From Streptomyces cinerochromogenes (GTDB taxonomy: Bacteria > Actinomycetota > Actinomycetes > Streptomycetales > Streptomycetaceae): 64,000 nt of DNA. The position numbers and the translations under genes were made by a program. The notes under the pieces are model-generated. The model saw only the letters and a list, made by a program, of their open reading frames with translations. It ran no database searches and was not told where the DNA came from. The stretch covers positions 62,001-126,000 of the forward strand of contig NZ_BMRM01000009.1 of NCBI RefSeq assembly GCF_014648635.1, given 5' to 3'. Positions within the stretch are counted from its first letter, which is position 1. Every line of letters begins with the position of its first letter. Below, in pieces: positions 1 through 7,664 of the stretch.

Positions 1-152
1 GTGCGCTCCAGGCGCCGATCGTGGACCCGCGCGTGCAGATCGAGATCAAGCGCATGATGCCCGTCTGGGACCCCTCCCGGCCCCGCCGGGCCAAGGACGC
101 CCAGGACATCGCCCGGCTGGAGGCCGCCCTGGGCGGGCCGGCCGGCGGCTGA
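1..152 (+). CDS. Partial C-terminus, probable nucleotidyltransferase domain protein
   Basis: Only the last 49 codons are present, reading in frame 3 to a TGA at 150-152. The tail contains a conserved-looking DPRVQIEIK stretch and an R-x-KD-x-QD segment. In small aminoglycoside-type nucleotidyltransferases this position carries the R-x-KD-x-x-D signature of the C-terminal helix. The assignment rests on that short motif alone. The active-site half of the protein lies outside the window, so function is tentative. It is convergent with the next gene. Confidence 0.4.
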   Translation, partial: ALQAPIVDPRVQIEIKRMMPVWDPSRPRRAKDAQDIARLEAALGGPAGG

Positions 153-247
153 GGGGCTTCCTTCCGATCGGCCCGGGTCCGCGACGCCCGGCAGCCAGGG
201 GGTTTCCTTCGGATCCGCCCGGGTCCGCGACGCCCGGCACGGCACCC

Positions 248-1402
248 CTAGAGCAGCGCGAACTGCCCGTCCGGGCCCTCCTCGTGGTGGTCGAGGACCG
301 AGGCGGGACGGCGGGCGGGCGCGGGTACCGGCAGGACGCCCGCCCGGCGCAGCTCCGCCGCCGTGACCGGTGACGTCACCGTCAACCCGGCCCGCAGCGG
401 CCGCACTTCCGCCAGCAGGGCGAGGACCGTGACCAGCTCCAGCAGTTCCGACGTCCAGGCCTGCGGCCAGCTCGCCGGACGGACCGCGGCGAGCGTACCC
501 GGCTCGGCGGGTGCGGTGCGGGCCGTGAACCAGGCCTCCAGGACCCGGACTCCGGCCACCTCGTAGTCCCAGGCCGCGGGCGGGACGGGGGAGATGCGGC
601 CCTCGTCCAGGTACAGGGTCTCCTCGTCACGGTCGTAGTGCAGGGCGAGCGGCCGGACCGGCAGGGGCGCGCGGACGTACGGGCGGCGCCCGCCCGGCAG
701 CTTGGGGCGCTCGCCGTCGCGCCGCAGCAGCCACAGCGTCCGGCGGCCCACGTCCACGCCGGCCTCCCACACGCCGAGGTCCCCGGTGAGCGGGACGGTG
801 AGATCGGGGCGGACCGCCGCGAGGATCCAGGCCAGCACGTCCGGCGCGGAGGGCCGGGCGCCCAGCCGCGCCGACAGGTGGTCCAGCAGGCCGGGGGCCA
901 GGTTCGGTTCCGTGCCGCCGGGGCGGCGGTACAGCGGGCGGACCCGGCCGGTGCGCAGGATCGGCAGGTGCGAGGTCGCCAGCAGCGGGGTGTCCGGGTC
1001 GCCCGTCCCGACGGCGAACACCTGCTGCCCGTCCGCCACCCGCCACAGCTCCGGGCGGGCCGTGTCGAGCAGCCGGTGGTCCGGGATCAGCCACTGCTCG
1101 TCGAAGGGGGCGGCCAGCACCCGCACCGGCTCCGCGCAGGGTCCCTCCGCGCGCACGAGCCGCTCCGTGCCGGTGGACTGGCCGGGCAGCTGGCCCACCG
1201 CCGACTGGAGCGTACGGGCGCGGCTCGGCTCGAACAGGGCCTCCCGGTCCGGGCCCTCGGCCTTCAGCAGGGCGTCCCAGCGGGCCCTCAGCGAGCCCGG
1301 ATCGGGCGCCGCCGGCCAGGCACGGCCCGGCCGCAGCGGTGCGACGGACCACGGCATGAGGTCCGCCAGCAGCGGAGCGTCGTCGTGCGTCACGCTGGGC
1401 AT
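248..1402 (-). CDS. Type ISP restriction/modification-like specificity domain protein, stand-alone
   Basis: 384 residues starting at ATG 1402. The C-terminal half has the pattern AWDYEVAGVRVLEAWF (about residues 280-295), which resembles the yEVgGrpvLEkWl core of the C-terminal target-recognition domain of type ISP restriction-modification enzymes. Upstream is PDVLAWILAAVRP, another segment of that domain. Full type ISP enzymes are about 1,500 residues, with an Mrr-like nuclease, a helicase and a methyltransferase. None of those is present here or in the neighbouring genes, so this is a domain-only relative conserved in Streptomyces. Whether it binds DNA is unknown. It lies 132 bp downstream of the GntR gene on the same strand, which is probably too far for tight coupling. 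Confidence 0.55.
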   Translation of the reverse strand: MPSVTHDDAPLLADLMPWSVAPLRPGRAWPAAPDPGSLRARWDALLKAEGPDREALFEPSRARTLQSAVGQLPGQSTGTERLVRAEGPCAEPVRVLAAPFDEQWLIPDHRLLDTARPELWRVADGQQVFAVGTGDPDTPLLATSHLPILRTGRVRPLYRRPGGTEPNLAPGLLDHLSARLGARPSAPDVLAWILAAVRPDLTVPLTGDLGVWEAGVDVGRRTLWLLRRDGERPKLPGGRRPYVRAPLPVRPLALHYDRDEETLYLDEGRISPVPPAAWDYEVAGVRVLEAWFTARTAPAEPGTLAAVRPASWPQAWTSELLELVTVLALLAEVRPLRAGLTVTSPVTAAELRRAGVLPVPAPARRPASVLDHHEEGPDGQFALL

Positions 1403-1534
1403 GGTACGGCAGCCCGGCAGCCCCCCAGAGGGGTCCCGGACCGCACGCGGGGTACGGCCGCGCCGCGCGGTGCGACCGGCCGCGGCGGGCCCGCGGACGG
1501 CCGGCGGCCCGGCGCCGCGGAACCGGCGGAGCGT

Positions 1535-2281
1535 CTACGCGTCGAGGGTGACGGTGAAGGAGAACCTGTCCCCCCGGTAGTGGATGACGGCCACGTCCAG
1601 CACCCGCCCCTCGCTGTCGTACGTCACGCCCGTGTAGTGCAGGATCGGGCTGAGCAGCGGGATCTGGAGCAGGCGGGCCGTCTCCGGGTCGGCGAGCCGG
1701 GCCTCCACGGTGTCCGTGATCCGGCTGATGTCCGCCTTCACCACGTCCCGCAGCACCTTGGTCATCGGCCAGCGGACCAGGTCGTCCACGTCGACGCGCT
1801 CGGCCAGTTCGGGACGGATGTGGTTGACGGCGTGGTTGGTCGGCTCGCCGGTCTTCTCGTCGCAGCGCAGACGGTGGTACGACGCCACCTCCGCGCAGTC
1901 CGGGAAGTACTCGGCGAGTCCGGCGGGCACCGGCACCCGCCCGTGGCCGAGCAGTTCGGTCGTCATCCCGGACTGCTGGGCCACGATCGCGTCCACCGAG
2001 CCCAGCAGCCGGACCGGGGCCCCGCGCCGGACACCCGGCTCGATGAACGTCCCGCGCCGCCGGTGCCGGCTGATCAGGCCCTCGTCCTCCAGCTCCTTCA
2101 GCGCCTGCCGCATGGTCAGCACGCTCACGCCGTAGTGCTCCGCCAGGCGCTCCTCGGTGGGCAGGCGCAGCGGGTCCTCGGGCGAGCGGCCCAGTATCGA
2201 GGCGCGCAGCGACTGCGACACCTGGTACCACAGCGGCAGCTTGCGGTTCAGGACGATCGAATCCGGAGCGAAGGAGGTCAC
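1535..2281 (-). CDS. GntR family transcriptional regulator (HutC/UTRA type)
   Basis: 248 residues from GTG 2281. An N-terminal winged helix-turn-helix (residues about 13-75; LPTEERLAEHYGVSVLTMRQ is the recognition segment) is followed by a UTRA-type effector domain (about 95-245), typical of HutC-subfamily GntR proteins that sense small acids, sugars or amino-acid derivatives. It lies 46 bp downstream of hmgA on the same strand, so the two are probably co-transcribed. A role in sensing a tyrosine-degradation intermediate such as homogentisate is inferred from context. The start codon lacks a strong ribosome binding site, so it could be later by a few codons. Confidence 0.8.
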   Translation of the reverse strand: MTSFAPDSIVLNRKLPLWYQVSQSLRASILGRSPEDPLRLPTEERLAEHYGVSVLTMRQALKELEDEGLISRHRRRGTFIEPGVRRGAPVRLLGSVDAIVAQQSGMTTELLGHGRVPVPAGLAEYFPDCAEVASYHRLRCDEKTGEPTNHAVNHIRPELAERVDVDDLVRWPMTKVLRDVVKADISRITDTVEARLADPETARLLQIPLLSPILHYTGVTYDSEGRVLDVAVIHYRGDRFSFTVTLDA

Positions 2282-2327
2282 GCGGCTATCCGTACCTGTC
2301 GGAGAACGTTCGGCGCAACGGTGGCGG

Positions 2328-3641
2328 TCACCCCCTGAAGTGCCGTTCCAGCCCCTGCCACACGTCGTCGTAGCGCTGCTGGAGGTGTTCGGCGCCCGCC
2401 GCCTGCGGGGTGAGGGTCACCGGCCAGCGGGTCTCGAACATGAACGCCAGCCCGTCGTCGATCTTCTGCGGCCGCAGCTCGGCCGCGCTCGCCCGGTCGA
2501 AGGTCTCCCGGTCCGGGCCGTGCGCCGACATCATGTTGTGCAGCGAGCCGCCGCCCGGAACGAAGCCCTCCGCCTTGGCGTCGTACGCGCCCTCGATCAG
2601 GCCCATGTACTCGCTCATCACGTTCCGGTGGAAGTACGGCGGCCGGAAGGTGTCCTCGCCCACCAGCCAGCGCGGCGCGAAGACCACGAAGTCCACACCG
2701 GCCAGGCCCGGGGTGTCCGAGGGGGAGGTCAGGACCGTGAAGACGGACGGGTCGGGGTGGTCGTAGGAGATGGTGCCGATCACATTGAACCGGCGCAGGT
2801 CATAGACGTACGGCACATGGTTGCCGTGCCAGGCGACCACGTCCAGCGGGCTGTGGTCGTAGGTGGCCCTCCAGAGGTTGCCGCAGAACTTGTTCACCAC
2901 CTCCACCGGGCTCTCGACGTCCTCGTACGCCGCGACGGGCGCCCGGAAGTCCCGGGGATTGGCGAGCCCGTTGGCGCCGATCGGCCCGAGATCGGGGAGC
3001 TTGAACGGCGCCCCGTAGTTCTCGCACACATAGCCTCGGGCCGACTCGTCGAGCAGCTCCACACGGAAGCGCACCCCACGCGGGATCAGCGCAACATGGG
3101 CAGGCTCCACATGCAGGCGCCCGAACTCGGTGTGCAGCAGCAGCCCGCCCCGCTCGGGCACGATCAGCAGTTCGCCGTCGGCGTCGGAGAAGACCCGGTC
3201 CATCGAGGCGTTGGCGTGGTACAGGTGCACGGCCATGCCGGAGCGCTGGGTGGCGTCGCCGTTGCCGCCCAGCGTCCACAGGCCCGCGAGGAAGTCGGTG
3301 CCGGCCGGGGGCTGCGGCAGCGGGTTCCAGCGCAGCCGGTTGGGGTCGGGCACCGTCTCGGTGAAGGGGGCCGTGCGGATCGCGCCGTTGCCGGTGCGGG
3401 TGAACGCGGGGTGCGCGGCCGAGGGGCGGATGCGGTACAGCCAGGAGCGCCGGTTGTGCGCCCGCGGCTCGGTGAAGGCCGTACCGCTCAGCTGCTCGGC
3501 GTACAGGCCGAGCGGTGCGCGCTGCGGCGAGTTGCGGCCCTCGGGCAGGGCGCCCGGCACCGCCTCCGAGGCGTGTTCGTTGCCGAACCCGGTCAGATAC
3601 GACAGCCCCTCGGCGGTCTTCCGTGCGTCCCCGCTCATCAT
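2328..3641 (-). CDS. hmgA: Homogentisate 1,2-dioxygenase
   Basis: 437 residues, the normal family length. The enzyme cleaves the homogentisate ring to maleylacetoacetate in tyrosine and phenylalanine catabolism. The iron ligands known from the human enzyme are recognisable as His338 and Glu344 in HRNVMSE and His374 in HGPD, within the family block around residues 338-377. Translation starts at ATG 3641; a second Met follows directly. It is the first gene of a likely operon with the GntR gene downstream. The upstream gap carries an inverted repeat at 3659-3682 that may be an operator. No maleylacetoacetate isomerase or fumarylacetoacetase gene is adjacent, as is usual in Streptomyces. Loss of this gene typically gives brown ochronotic pigment. 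Confidence 0.95.
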   Translation of the reverse strand: MMSGDARKTAEGLSYLTGFGNEHASEAVPGALPEGRNSPQRAPLGLYAEQLSGTAFTEPRAHNRRSWLYRIRPSAAHPAFTRTGNGAIRTAPFTETVPDPNRLRWNPLPQPPAGTDFLAGLWTLGGNGDATQRSGMAVHLYHANASMDRVFSDADGELLIVPERGGLLLHTEFGRLHVEPAHVALIPRGVRFRVELLDESARGYVCENYGAPFKLPDLGPIGANGLANPRDFRAPVAAYEDVESPVEVVNKFCGNLWRATYDHSPLDVVAWHGNHVPYVYDLRRFNVIGTISYDHPDPSVFTVLTSPSDTPGLAGVDFVVFAPRWLVGEDTFRPPYFHRNVMSEYMGLIEGAYDAKAEGFVPGGGSLHNMMSAHGPDRETFDRASAAELRPQKIDDGLAFMFETRWPVTLTPQAAGAEHLQQRYDDVWQGLERHFRG

Positions 3642-3658
3642 CGCTCCTCGTGTTCCCG

Positions 3659-3682
3659 ATTCCTATGCAACACCGTAGGAAT
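3659..3682. promoter_or_regulatory. Inverted repeat upstream of hmgA, candidate operator
   Basis: Perfect 7-bp arms ATTCCTA (3659-3665) and TAGGAAT (3676-3682) are separated by 10 nt, giving roughly two-turn symmetry. The element lies 18-41 bp upstream of the hmgA start codon, a good place for a repressor site. The nearby GntR protein is the obvious candidate ligand, by inference only. Confidence 0.45.
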
Positions 3683-3715
3683 GAGCGGGGGTCCGCGCAA
3701 GAGGGTCCGGGGTCC

Positions 3716-3753
3716 TCCCCCTCAGGTAGGGGCGGAACCCGACCTGAGGGGGA
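3716..3753. repeat. 12-bp inverted repeat upstream of the lipoprotein gene
   Basis: Perfect arms TCCCCCTCAGGT (3716-3727) and ACCTGAGGGGGA (3742-3753) with a 14-nt loop. It ends 37 bp before the ATG of the lipoprotein gene, so it could be a regulator site, or a hairpin in the leader of either divergent transcript. There is no T-run, so it is not an obvious intrinsic terminator. Confidence 0.45.
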
Positions 3754-3789
3754 TCCGGGCCGCCCCGCCGCTGTTCTACGCTCCCGCTC

Positions 3790-4452
3790 ATGTCGTGGAC
3801 GAAGGGGAAGCGCGGGCCGCTCGCCGCGCTCGCGGTGTGCGTCCTGCTGCCGCTGGGGGCGGTGGCCTGTACCACCGGTGAGGCGCACGGGGGCGCGGTC
3901 TCGTCCTCACCCGTGGGCAAGGTGCTGGACGAGACCGACACCACCGGCCGGAACCTGCGGGAGGTGCCCCGGAAGAACGCCCCCGAGGTCGCCGTCGAGG
4001 TCACCGAGGACCCGGCCGGCGGCTGGGACGTCCGGCTGGCCTTCCGGTACTTCGGCTGCTCCGCGCCCGGCGCGCGGCCGGCGGCGGTCACCGGCCGCGG
4101 ATTCGTCCGCCTCTTCGTGGACGGGCGCCGGGTCGCCCGGCTGCACGGCCCCGCGTACCGCCTGGGCGCCGACGCCGTCCCGCACGGCACCCACCAGATC
4201 ACCGCGCGCCTGTACGCCGACGACGGCACGGTGTGGGCGGTCCACGGCAAACCGGTCGAGAGCAGCGCCGACATAACGGTGTCGGACGCGGAGACGGGGA
4301 AGGCCGGCACGGGTCCGGACGGAACGGGCACGGCCGTCCCGGATGCTGCCGGCACGGGTGCGGCCGGCAGTGGCACCGCCGCCCCGGAAGGGACCGGCAC
4401 GGATGCGGCGGAGGCGCCGGCCGGGGGCGCGTCGCCCGCCGGCGGCGGATGA
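3790..4452 (+). CDS. Secreted lipoprotein of unknown function
   Basis: 220 residues from ATG 3790. A basic N-terminus, a hydrophobic segment (residues about 10-25) and a lipobox-like AVAC give lipid attachment at Cys27. The mature part has a compact beta-rich looking domain up to about residue 165. It is followed by about 55 residues of low-complexity Gly/Thr/Ala/Asp/Pro sequence ending in GGG, a flexible tail. No family was recognised. It is divergent from hmgA and is followed by a TetR gene 125 bp downstream. It could be a metallochaperone-like or substrate-binding lipoprotein, but no conserved ligand motif is visible. Confidence 0.7.
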   Translation: MSWTKGKRGPLAALAVCVLLPLGAVACTTGEAHGGAVSSSPVGKVLDETDTTGRNLREVPRKNAPEVAVEVTEDPAGGWDVRLAFRYFGCSAPGARPAAVTGRGFVRLFVDGRRVARLHGPAYRLGADAVPHGTHQITARLYADDGTVWAVHGKPVESSADITVSDAETGKAGTGPDGTGTAVPDAAGTGAAGSGTAAPEGTGTDAAEAPAGGASPAGGG

Positions 4453-4577
4453 GCCGGGCCCGCGGACCGGTCACACCGGCGCGGGCCCGCGCACGAGCCG
4501 CGCCCGCACATGAGTGCACCGGCCACCCGTCTCCGTACTGTGGGGGGAGGTTCACCGGATCCCGGCGGAAAGGCATC

Positions 4578-5195
4578 ATGAAGCCCGTGCCCCACGCGAC
4601 ATCGCTCCGCCGTGCGCCCGTCCAGCGGCGCAGCGCCGAACGGCTGACCAGAATCCTGGACGCCTGCGCCGAACTCCTCGACGAGGTCGGCTACGACGAC
4701 CTGAGCACCCGTGCGGTCGCCGAGCGCGCCGGAGTCCCCATCGGCTCGGTCTACCGCTTCTTCGGCAACAAACGGCAGATGGCCGACGCCCTCGCCCAGC
4801 GCAACCTGGAGCGGTACGTCGAGCGCGTCACCGAGCGGCTGAAGGAGGCCCCCAAGGGCGACTGGCGGGCCGCGATGGACGCCGTCCTGGACGAGTACCT
4901 CGGCATGAAGCGCACGGCGCCCGGCTTCTCGCTGGTCGACTTCGGCAACCAGATCCCGGTCGGCGTCCGGCAGGCCGAGCCCAACACCCGGGTCGCCGAC
5001 CGGCTCGTCCACCTGCTCTCCGGCTACCTCGGCCGCAGCCCCGACGAGGAGCTGCGCCGCGTCTTCCTGGTCGCCGTGGAGACCGCGGACACCCTGGTCC
5101 AGCTCGCCTTCCGCCTCGACCCCCAGGGGGACGAGGCGGTCATCCGGGAGACACGGGAGCTGCTGCGGGCGTACCTGGGGCGCGTACTCGACTGA
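4578..5195 (+). CDS. TetR family transcriptional regulator
   Basis: 205 residues from ATG 4578; the open frame extends further upstream, but this ATG gives a normal TetR N-terminus. The helix-turn-helix is at about residues 37-58 (STRAVAERAGVPIGSVYRFF). The C-terminal ligand domain is not recognisable to a subfamily; DFGNQIPVGVRQAEPNTRVADRL resembles the C-terminal region of actinobacterial TetR proteins linked to lipid or redox genes. The molybdopterin oxidoreductase gene starts 113 bp downstream on the same strand. The gap holds a palindromic half-site at 5253-5267 that may be bound by this or another TetR protein. Confidence 0.85.
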   Translation: MKPVPHATSLRRAPVQRRSAERLTRILDACAELLDEVGYDDLSTRAVAERAGVPIGSVYRFFGNKRQMADALAQRNLERYVERVTERLKEAPKGDWRAAMDAVLDEYLGMKRTAPGFSLVDFGNQIPVGVRQAEPNTRVADRLVHLLSGYLGRSPDEELRRVFLVAVETADTLVQLAFRLDPQGDEAVIRETRELLRAYLGRVLD

Positions 5196-5252
5196 GCCGG
5201 GGGCGGCGCGGGTGCGGGAAGAAGCTCCCGGCAAGGGGGCTCCCCTCCATGC

Positions 5253-5267
5253 CTACCGGTCGGTATG
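5253..5267. promoter_or_regulatory. TetR-type operator candidate before the molybdopterin oxidoreductase
   Basis: The 13-nt string ACCGGTCGGTATG at 5255-5267 is identical to part of the palindrome at 31413-31424 with its right flank, and it resembles the site at 25926-25942. It lies between the TetR gene and the GTG start at 5309. It also contains an ATG that could serve as an alternative start, but that ATG has no ribosome binding site. Confidence 0.45.
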
Positions 5268-5308
5268 CTCGCTCGGACCCGCCCGCGCCGACCCCTACGG
5301 GAGGACCC

Positions 5309-7540
5309 GTGTCCCGCACCGCCCTGCGAATCTGCCCCCTGTGCGAGGCCACCTGCGGGCTGACCCTGACCATCGAGGGCACCCGCGTCACCGGCGCCCG
5401 CGGCGACCGGGACGACGTCTTCAGCAAGGGCTTCATCTGCCCCAAGGGCGCCGCCTTCGGGGCCGTCGACGGCGACCCCGACCGGCTGCGCGGCCCGCTC
5501 GTCCGCAGGGACGGCATCCTGCGCGAGGCCACCTGGGAGGAGGCCTTCGACGCGGTCGCCGCCGGTCTGCGCCCGGTCGTGGAGCGGTACGGTCCCGACG
5601 CCGTCGGCGTGGTCCTCGGCAACCCCAACGTGCACACCGTGGCCGGCGGCCTGTACCCGCCGGTCCTGGTCGGCGCGCTGCGCACCCGCAGCCTGTTCAC
5701 CGCCTCCACGGTCGACCAGATGCCCAAGCACGTCTCCAGCGGGCTGCTGTTCGGGGACGCCCACGCGATCCCGGTGCCCGACCTCGACCGCACCGGCCAT
5801 CTGCTGCTCATCGGCGCCAACCCGCTGGAGTCCAACGGCAGTCTGTGCACCGCCCCCGACTTCCCCGGCCGGCTCAAGGCGCTCAAGGCCCGCGGCGGCC
5901 GCCTCACCGTCGTGGACCCGCGCCGCACCCGCACCGCCCGGCTCGCCGACCGGCACCTGGCGATCCGGCCCGGCACCGACGCCCTGCTGCTCGCCGCGAT
6001 GGCGCACACCCTCTTCGCCGAGGACCTCGTCGACCTCAAGCACCTCGCCCCGCACGTCCAGGGTCTCGGCGAACTCCGGGACGCGCTGGCCGACTTCACC
6101 CCCGAGGCCGCGGCCCCCGCCTGCGACCTGGACGCCGCCGTCATCCGCACCCTGGCCCGGGACCTCGCCGCGGCCGACACCGCCGCCGTCTACGCCCGCA
6201 TCGGCAGCTGCACCGTCCCGCACGGCACCCTGGCCAGCTGGCTGGTCGACGTCCTCAACATCCTCACCGGCAACCTGGACCGCCCCGGCGGCGCCCTCTT
6301 CCCGCAGGCCGCCACCGACCGGACACCCCGCCCGGCGGGCCCCGGCCGCGGCTTCCAGCTCGGCCGCTGGCACTCCCGGGTGAGCAAGCACCCGGAGGCG
6401 AAGGGCGAGTTGCCGCTCTCCGCGCTCGCCGAGGAGATCGACACCGCGACCGACGAGGGCACACCGGTCCGCGCGCTGATCGCCGTCGCCGCCAACCCCG
6501 TGCTCTCCGCGCCCGACGGCGACCGGCTCGACAAGGCCCTCGCCTCCCTGGACTTCATGGTCAGCGTCGACCCGTACCTGAACGAGACCTCGCGCCACGC
6601 CCACGTCGTACTGCCCCCGCCCCCGCCGTCCCAGAGCCCGCACCACGACTTCGCCTTCAACACCCTCGCCGTGCGCAACCAGGTCCGCTACACCCGCCCG
6701 GCCGTCCCGCTGGAGCCCGGCCGCATGGCCGAGAGCGAGATCCTCGCCCGGCTGGTCCTGGCCGCCACGGGCACGGACGGCGCCGACCCGGCCGCCGTCG
6801 ACGCGATGGTGATCGAGCAGACCCTCGGCAAGGCCGTCCGGGACGCGCACTCACCGGTGCACGGCCGCGACCCGCACGACCTCGCCGCCCGGCTCACCGG
6901 CGACAACGGCCCCGAGCGGCGGCTCGACCTGATGCTGCGCCTCGGCCCGTACGGCGACGGCTTCGGCGCCCGCCCCGACGGGCTCACCCTGCGGAAGCTG
7001 CTCGACCACCCGCACGGCATCGACCTCGGCCCGCTGCGCCCGCGGCTGCCGCAGCCGCTGAAGACCCGCAGCGGCAAGGTCGAGCTGCTGCCCGAGCCGA
7101 TCGCCGGCGACCTGCCCCGGCTGCGCCGGGCGCTGGACGAGCGGCCGGAGGGCCTCGTCCTCGTCGGCCGCCGCCATCTGCGCTCCAACAACAGCTGGAT
7201 GCACAACGTGCCCGCCCTCACCGGCGGCAGCAACCGCTGCACCCTGCACATCCACCCCGAGGACGCCGGCCGGCTCGGCGTCCGGGACGGCGCGGACGTC
7301 CGCGTCAAGGGCGCCGGGGGAGCGGTGGTGGTCCCCGCCGAGGTCACCGACGGCGTCCGGCCCGGGGTGGTGAGCCTGCCGCACGGCTGGGGCCACGACC
7401 GGCCCGGCACCCGGCTGAGCCACGCCGCCGGCGTCCCCGGCGTCAACGTCAACCAGCTGCTCGACGGCAGCCTGCTCGATCCGCTGTCGGGCAACGCGGT
7501 GCTCAACGGCGTACCCGTCGAGGTCGTCACACTGCTGTGA
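5309..7540 (+). CDS. Molybdopterin-dependent oxidoreductase with an N-terminal 4Fe-4S cluster (formate dehydrogenase/nitrate reductase superfamily)
   Basis: 743 residues from GTG 5309, chosen because GGGAGG lies 5 nt upstream; an open frame reaches much further upstream without other support. The N-terminus has Cys9-x2-Cys12-x3-Cys16-x27-Cys44, which binds a [4Fe-4S] cluster. The molybdopterin oxidoreductase domain follows (about 55-480). The C-terminal dinucleotide-binding domain (about 610-740) includes the RRHLRSNNSWMHNVP segment typical of the family. It uses bis-MGD molybdenum in the cytoplasm, having no Tat signal. The residue ligating Mo is not evident, so the substrate (formate, nitrate or other) cannot be assigned. 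It stands alone without an electron-transfer subunit. It is probably controlled by the TetR encoded immediately upstream. Confidence 0.85.
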   Translation: MSRTALRICPLCEATCGLTLTIEGTRVTGARGDRDDVFSKGFICPKGAAFGAVDGDPDRLRGPLVRRDGILREATWEEAFDAVAAGLRPVVERYGPDAVGVVLGNPNVHTVAGGLYPPVLVGALRTRSLFTASTVDQMPKHVSSGLLFGDAHAIPVPDLDRTGHLLLIGANPLESNGSLCTAPDFPGRLKALKARGGRLTVVDPRRTRTARLADRHLAIRPGTDALLLAAMAHTLFAEDLVDLKHLAPHVQGLGELRDALADFTPEAAAPACDLDAAVIRTLARDLAAADTAAVYARIGSCTVPHGTLASWLVDVLNILTGNLDRPGGALFPQAATDRTPRPAGPGRGFQLGRWHSRVSKHPEAKGELPLSALAEEIDTATDEGTPVRALIAVAANPVLSAPDGDRLDKALASLDFMVSVDPYLNETSRHAHVVLPPPPPSQSPHHDFAFNTLAVRNQVRYTRPAVPLEPGRMAESEILARLVLAATGTDGADPAAVDAMVIEQTLGKAVRDAHSPVHGRDPHDLAARLTGDNGPERRLDLMLRLGPYGDGFGARPDGLTLRKLLDHPHGIDLGPLRPRLPQPLKTRSGKVELLPEPIAGDLPRLRRALDERPEGLVLVGRRHLRSNNSWMHNVPALTGGSNRCTLHIHPEDAGRLGVRDGADVRVKGAGGAVVVPAEVTDGVRPGVVSLPHGWGHDRPGTRLSHAAGVPGVNVNQLLDGSLLDPLSGNAVLNGVPVEVVTLL

Positions 7541-7590
7541 CCTGGACTTTTGCGCGTATTGCTCGCGTGTCAACGTCTTGTTAACGCCGT

Positions 7591-7656
7591 TTGAACGGAC
7601 CTAACGTCATCGCACCGCCGACCCCCAGGTGGGATGTTCAAGGGCGAACGTTAGGT
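7591..7656. promoter_or_regulatory. Interleaved inverted repeats upstream of citM
   Basis: Two arm pairs lie in the 124-bp gap before the transporter: TTGAAC (7591-7596) with GTTCAA (7636-7641), and ACCTAACGT (7599-7607) with ACGTTAGGT (7648-7656). They interleave rather than nest. They could be two half-sites of one regulator bound with about 45-50 bp spacing, or an RNA leader fold. The distal arm covers the ribosome binding region of citM. Confidence 0.4.
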
Positions 7657-7664
7657 ATCCACTC

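Noticed and set aside
638..2338. Long plus-strand open frame of 566 codons
   Set aside because: It is antisense to the type ISP-like and GntR genes, rich in Arg/Pro/Gln without domain signatures, and reflects high third-position GC.
4514..5308. N-terminal extension of the molybdopterin oxidoreductase frame
   Set aside because: It overlaps the TetR gene in another frame and is Arg/Pro-rich. GTG 5309 has a good ribosome binding site and gives the canonical Cys-motif start.
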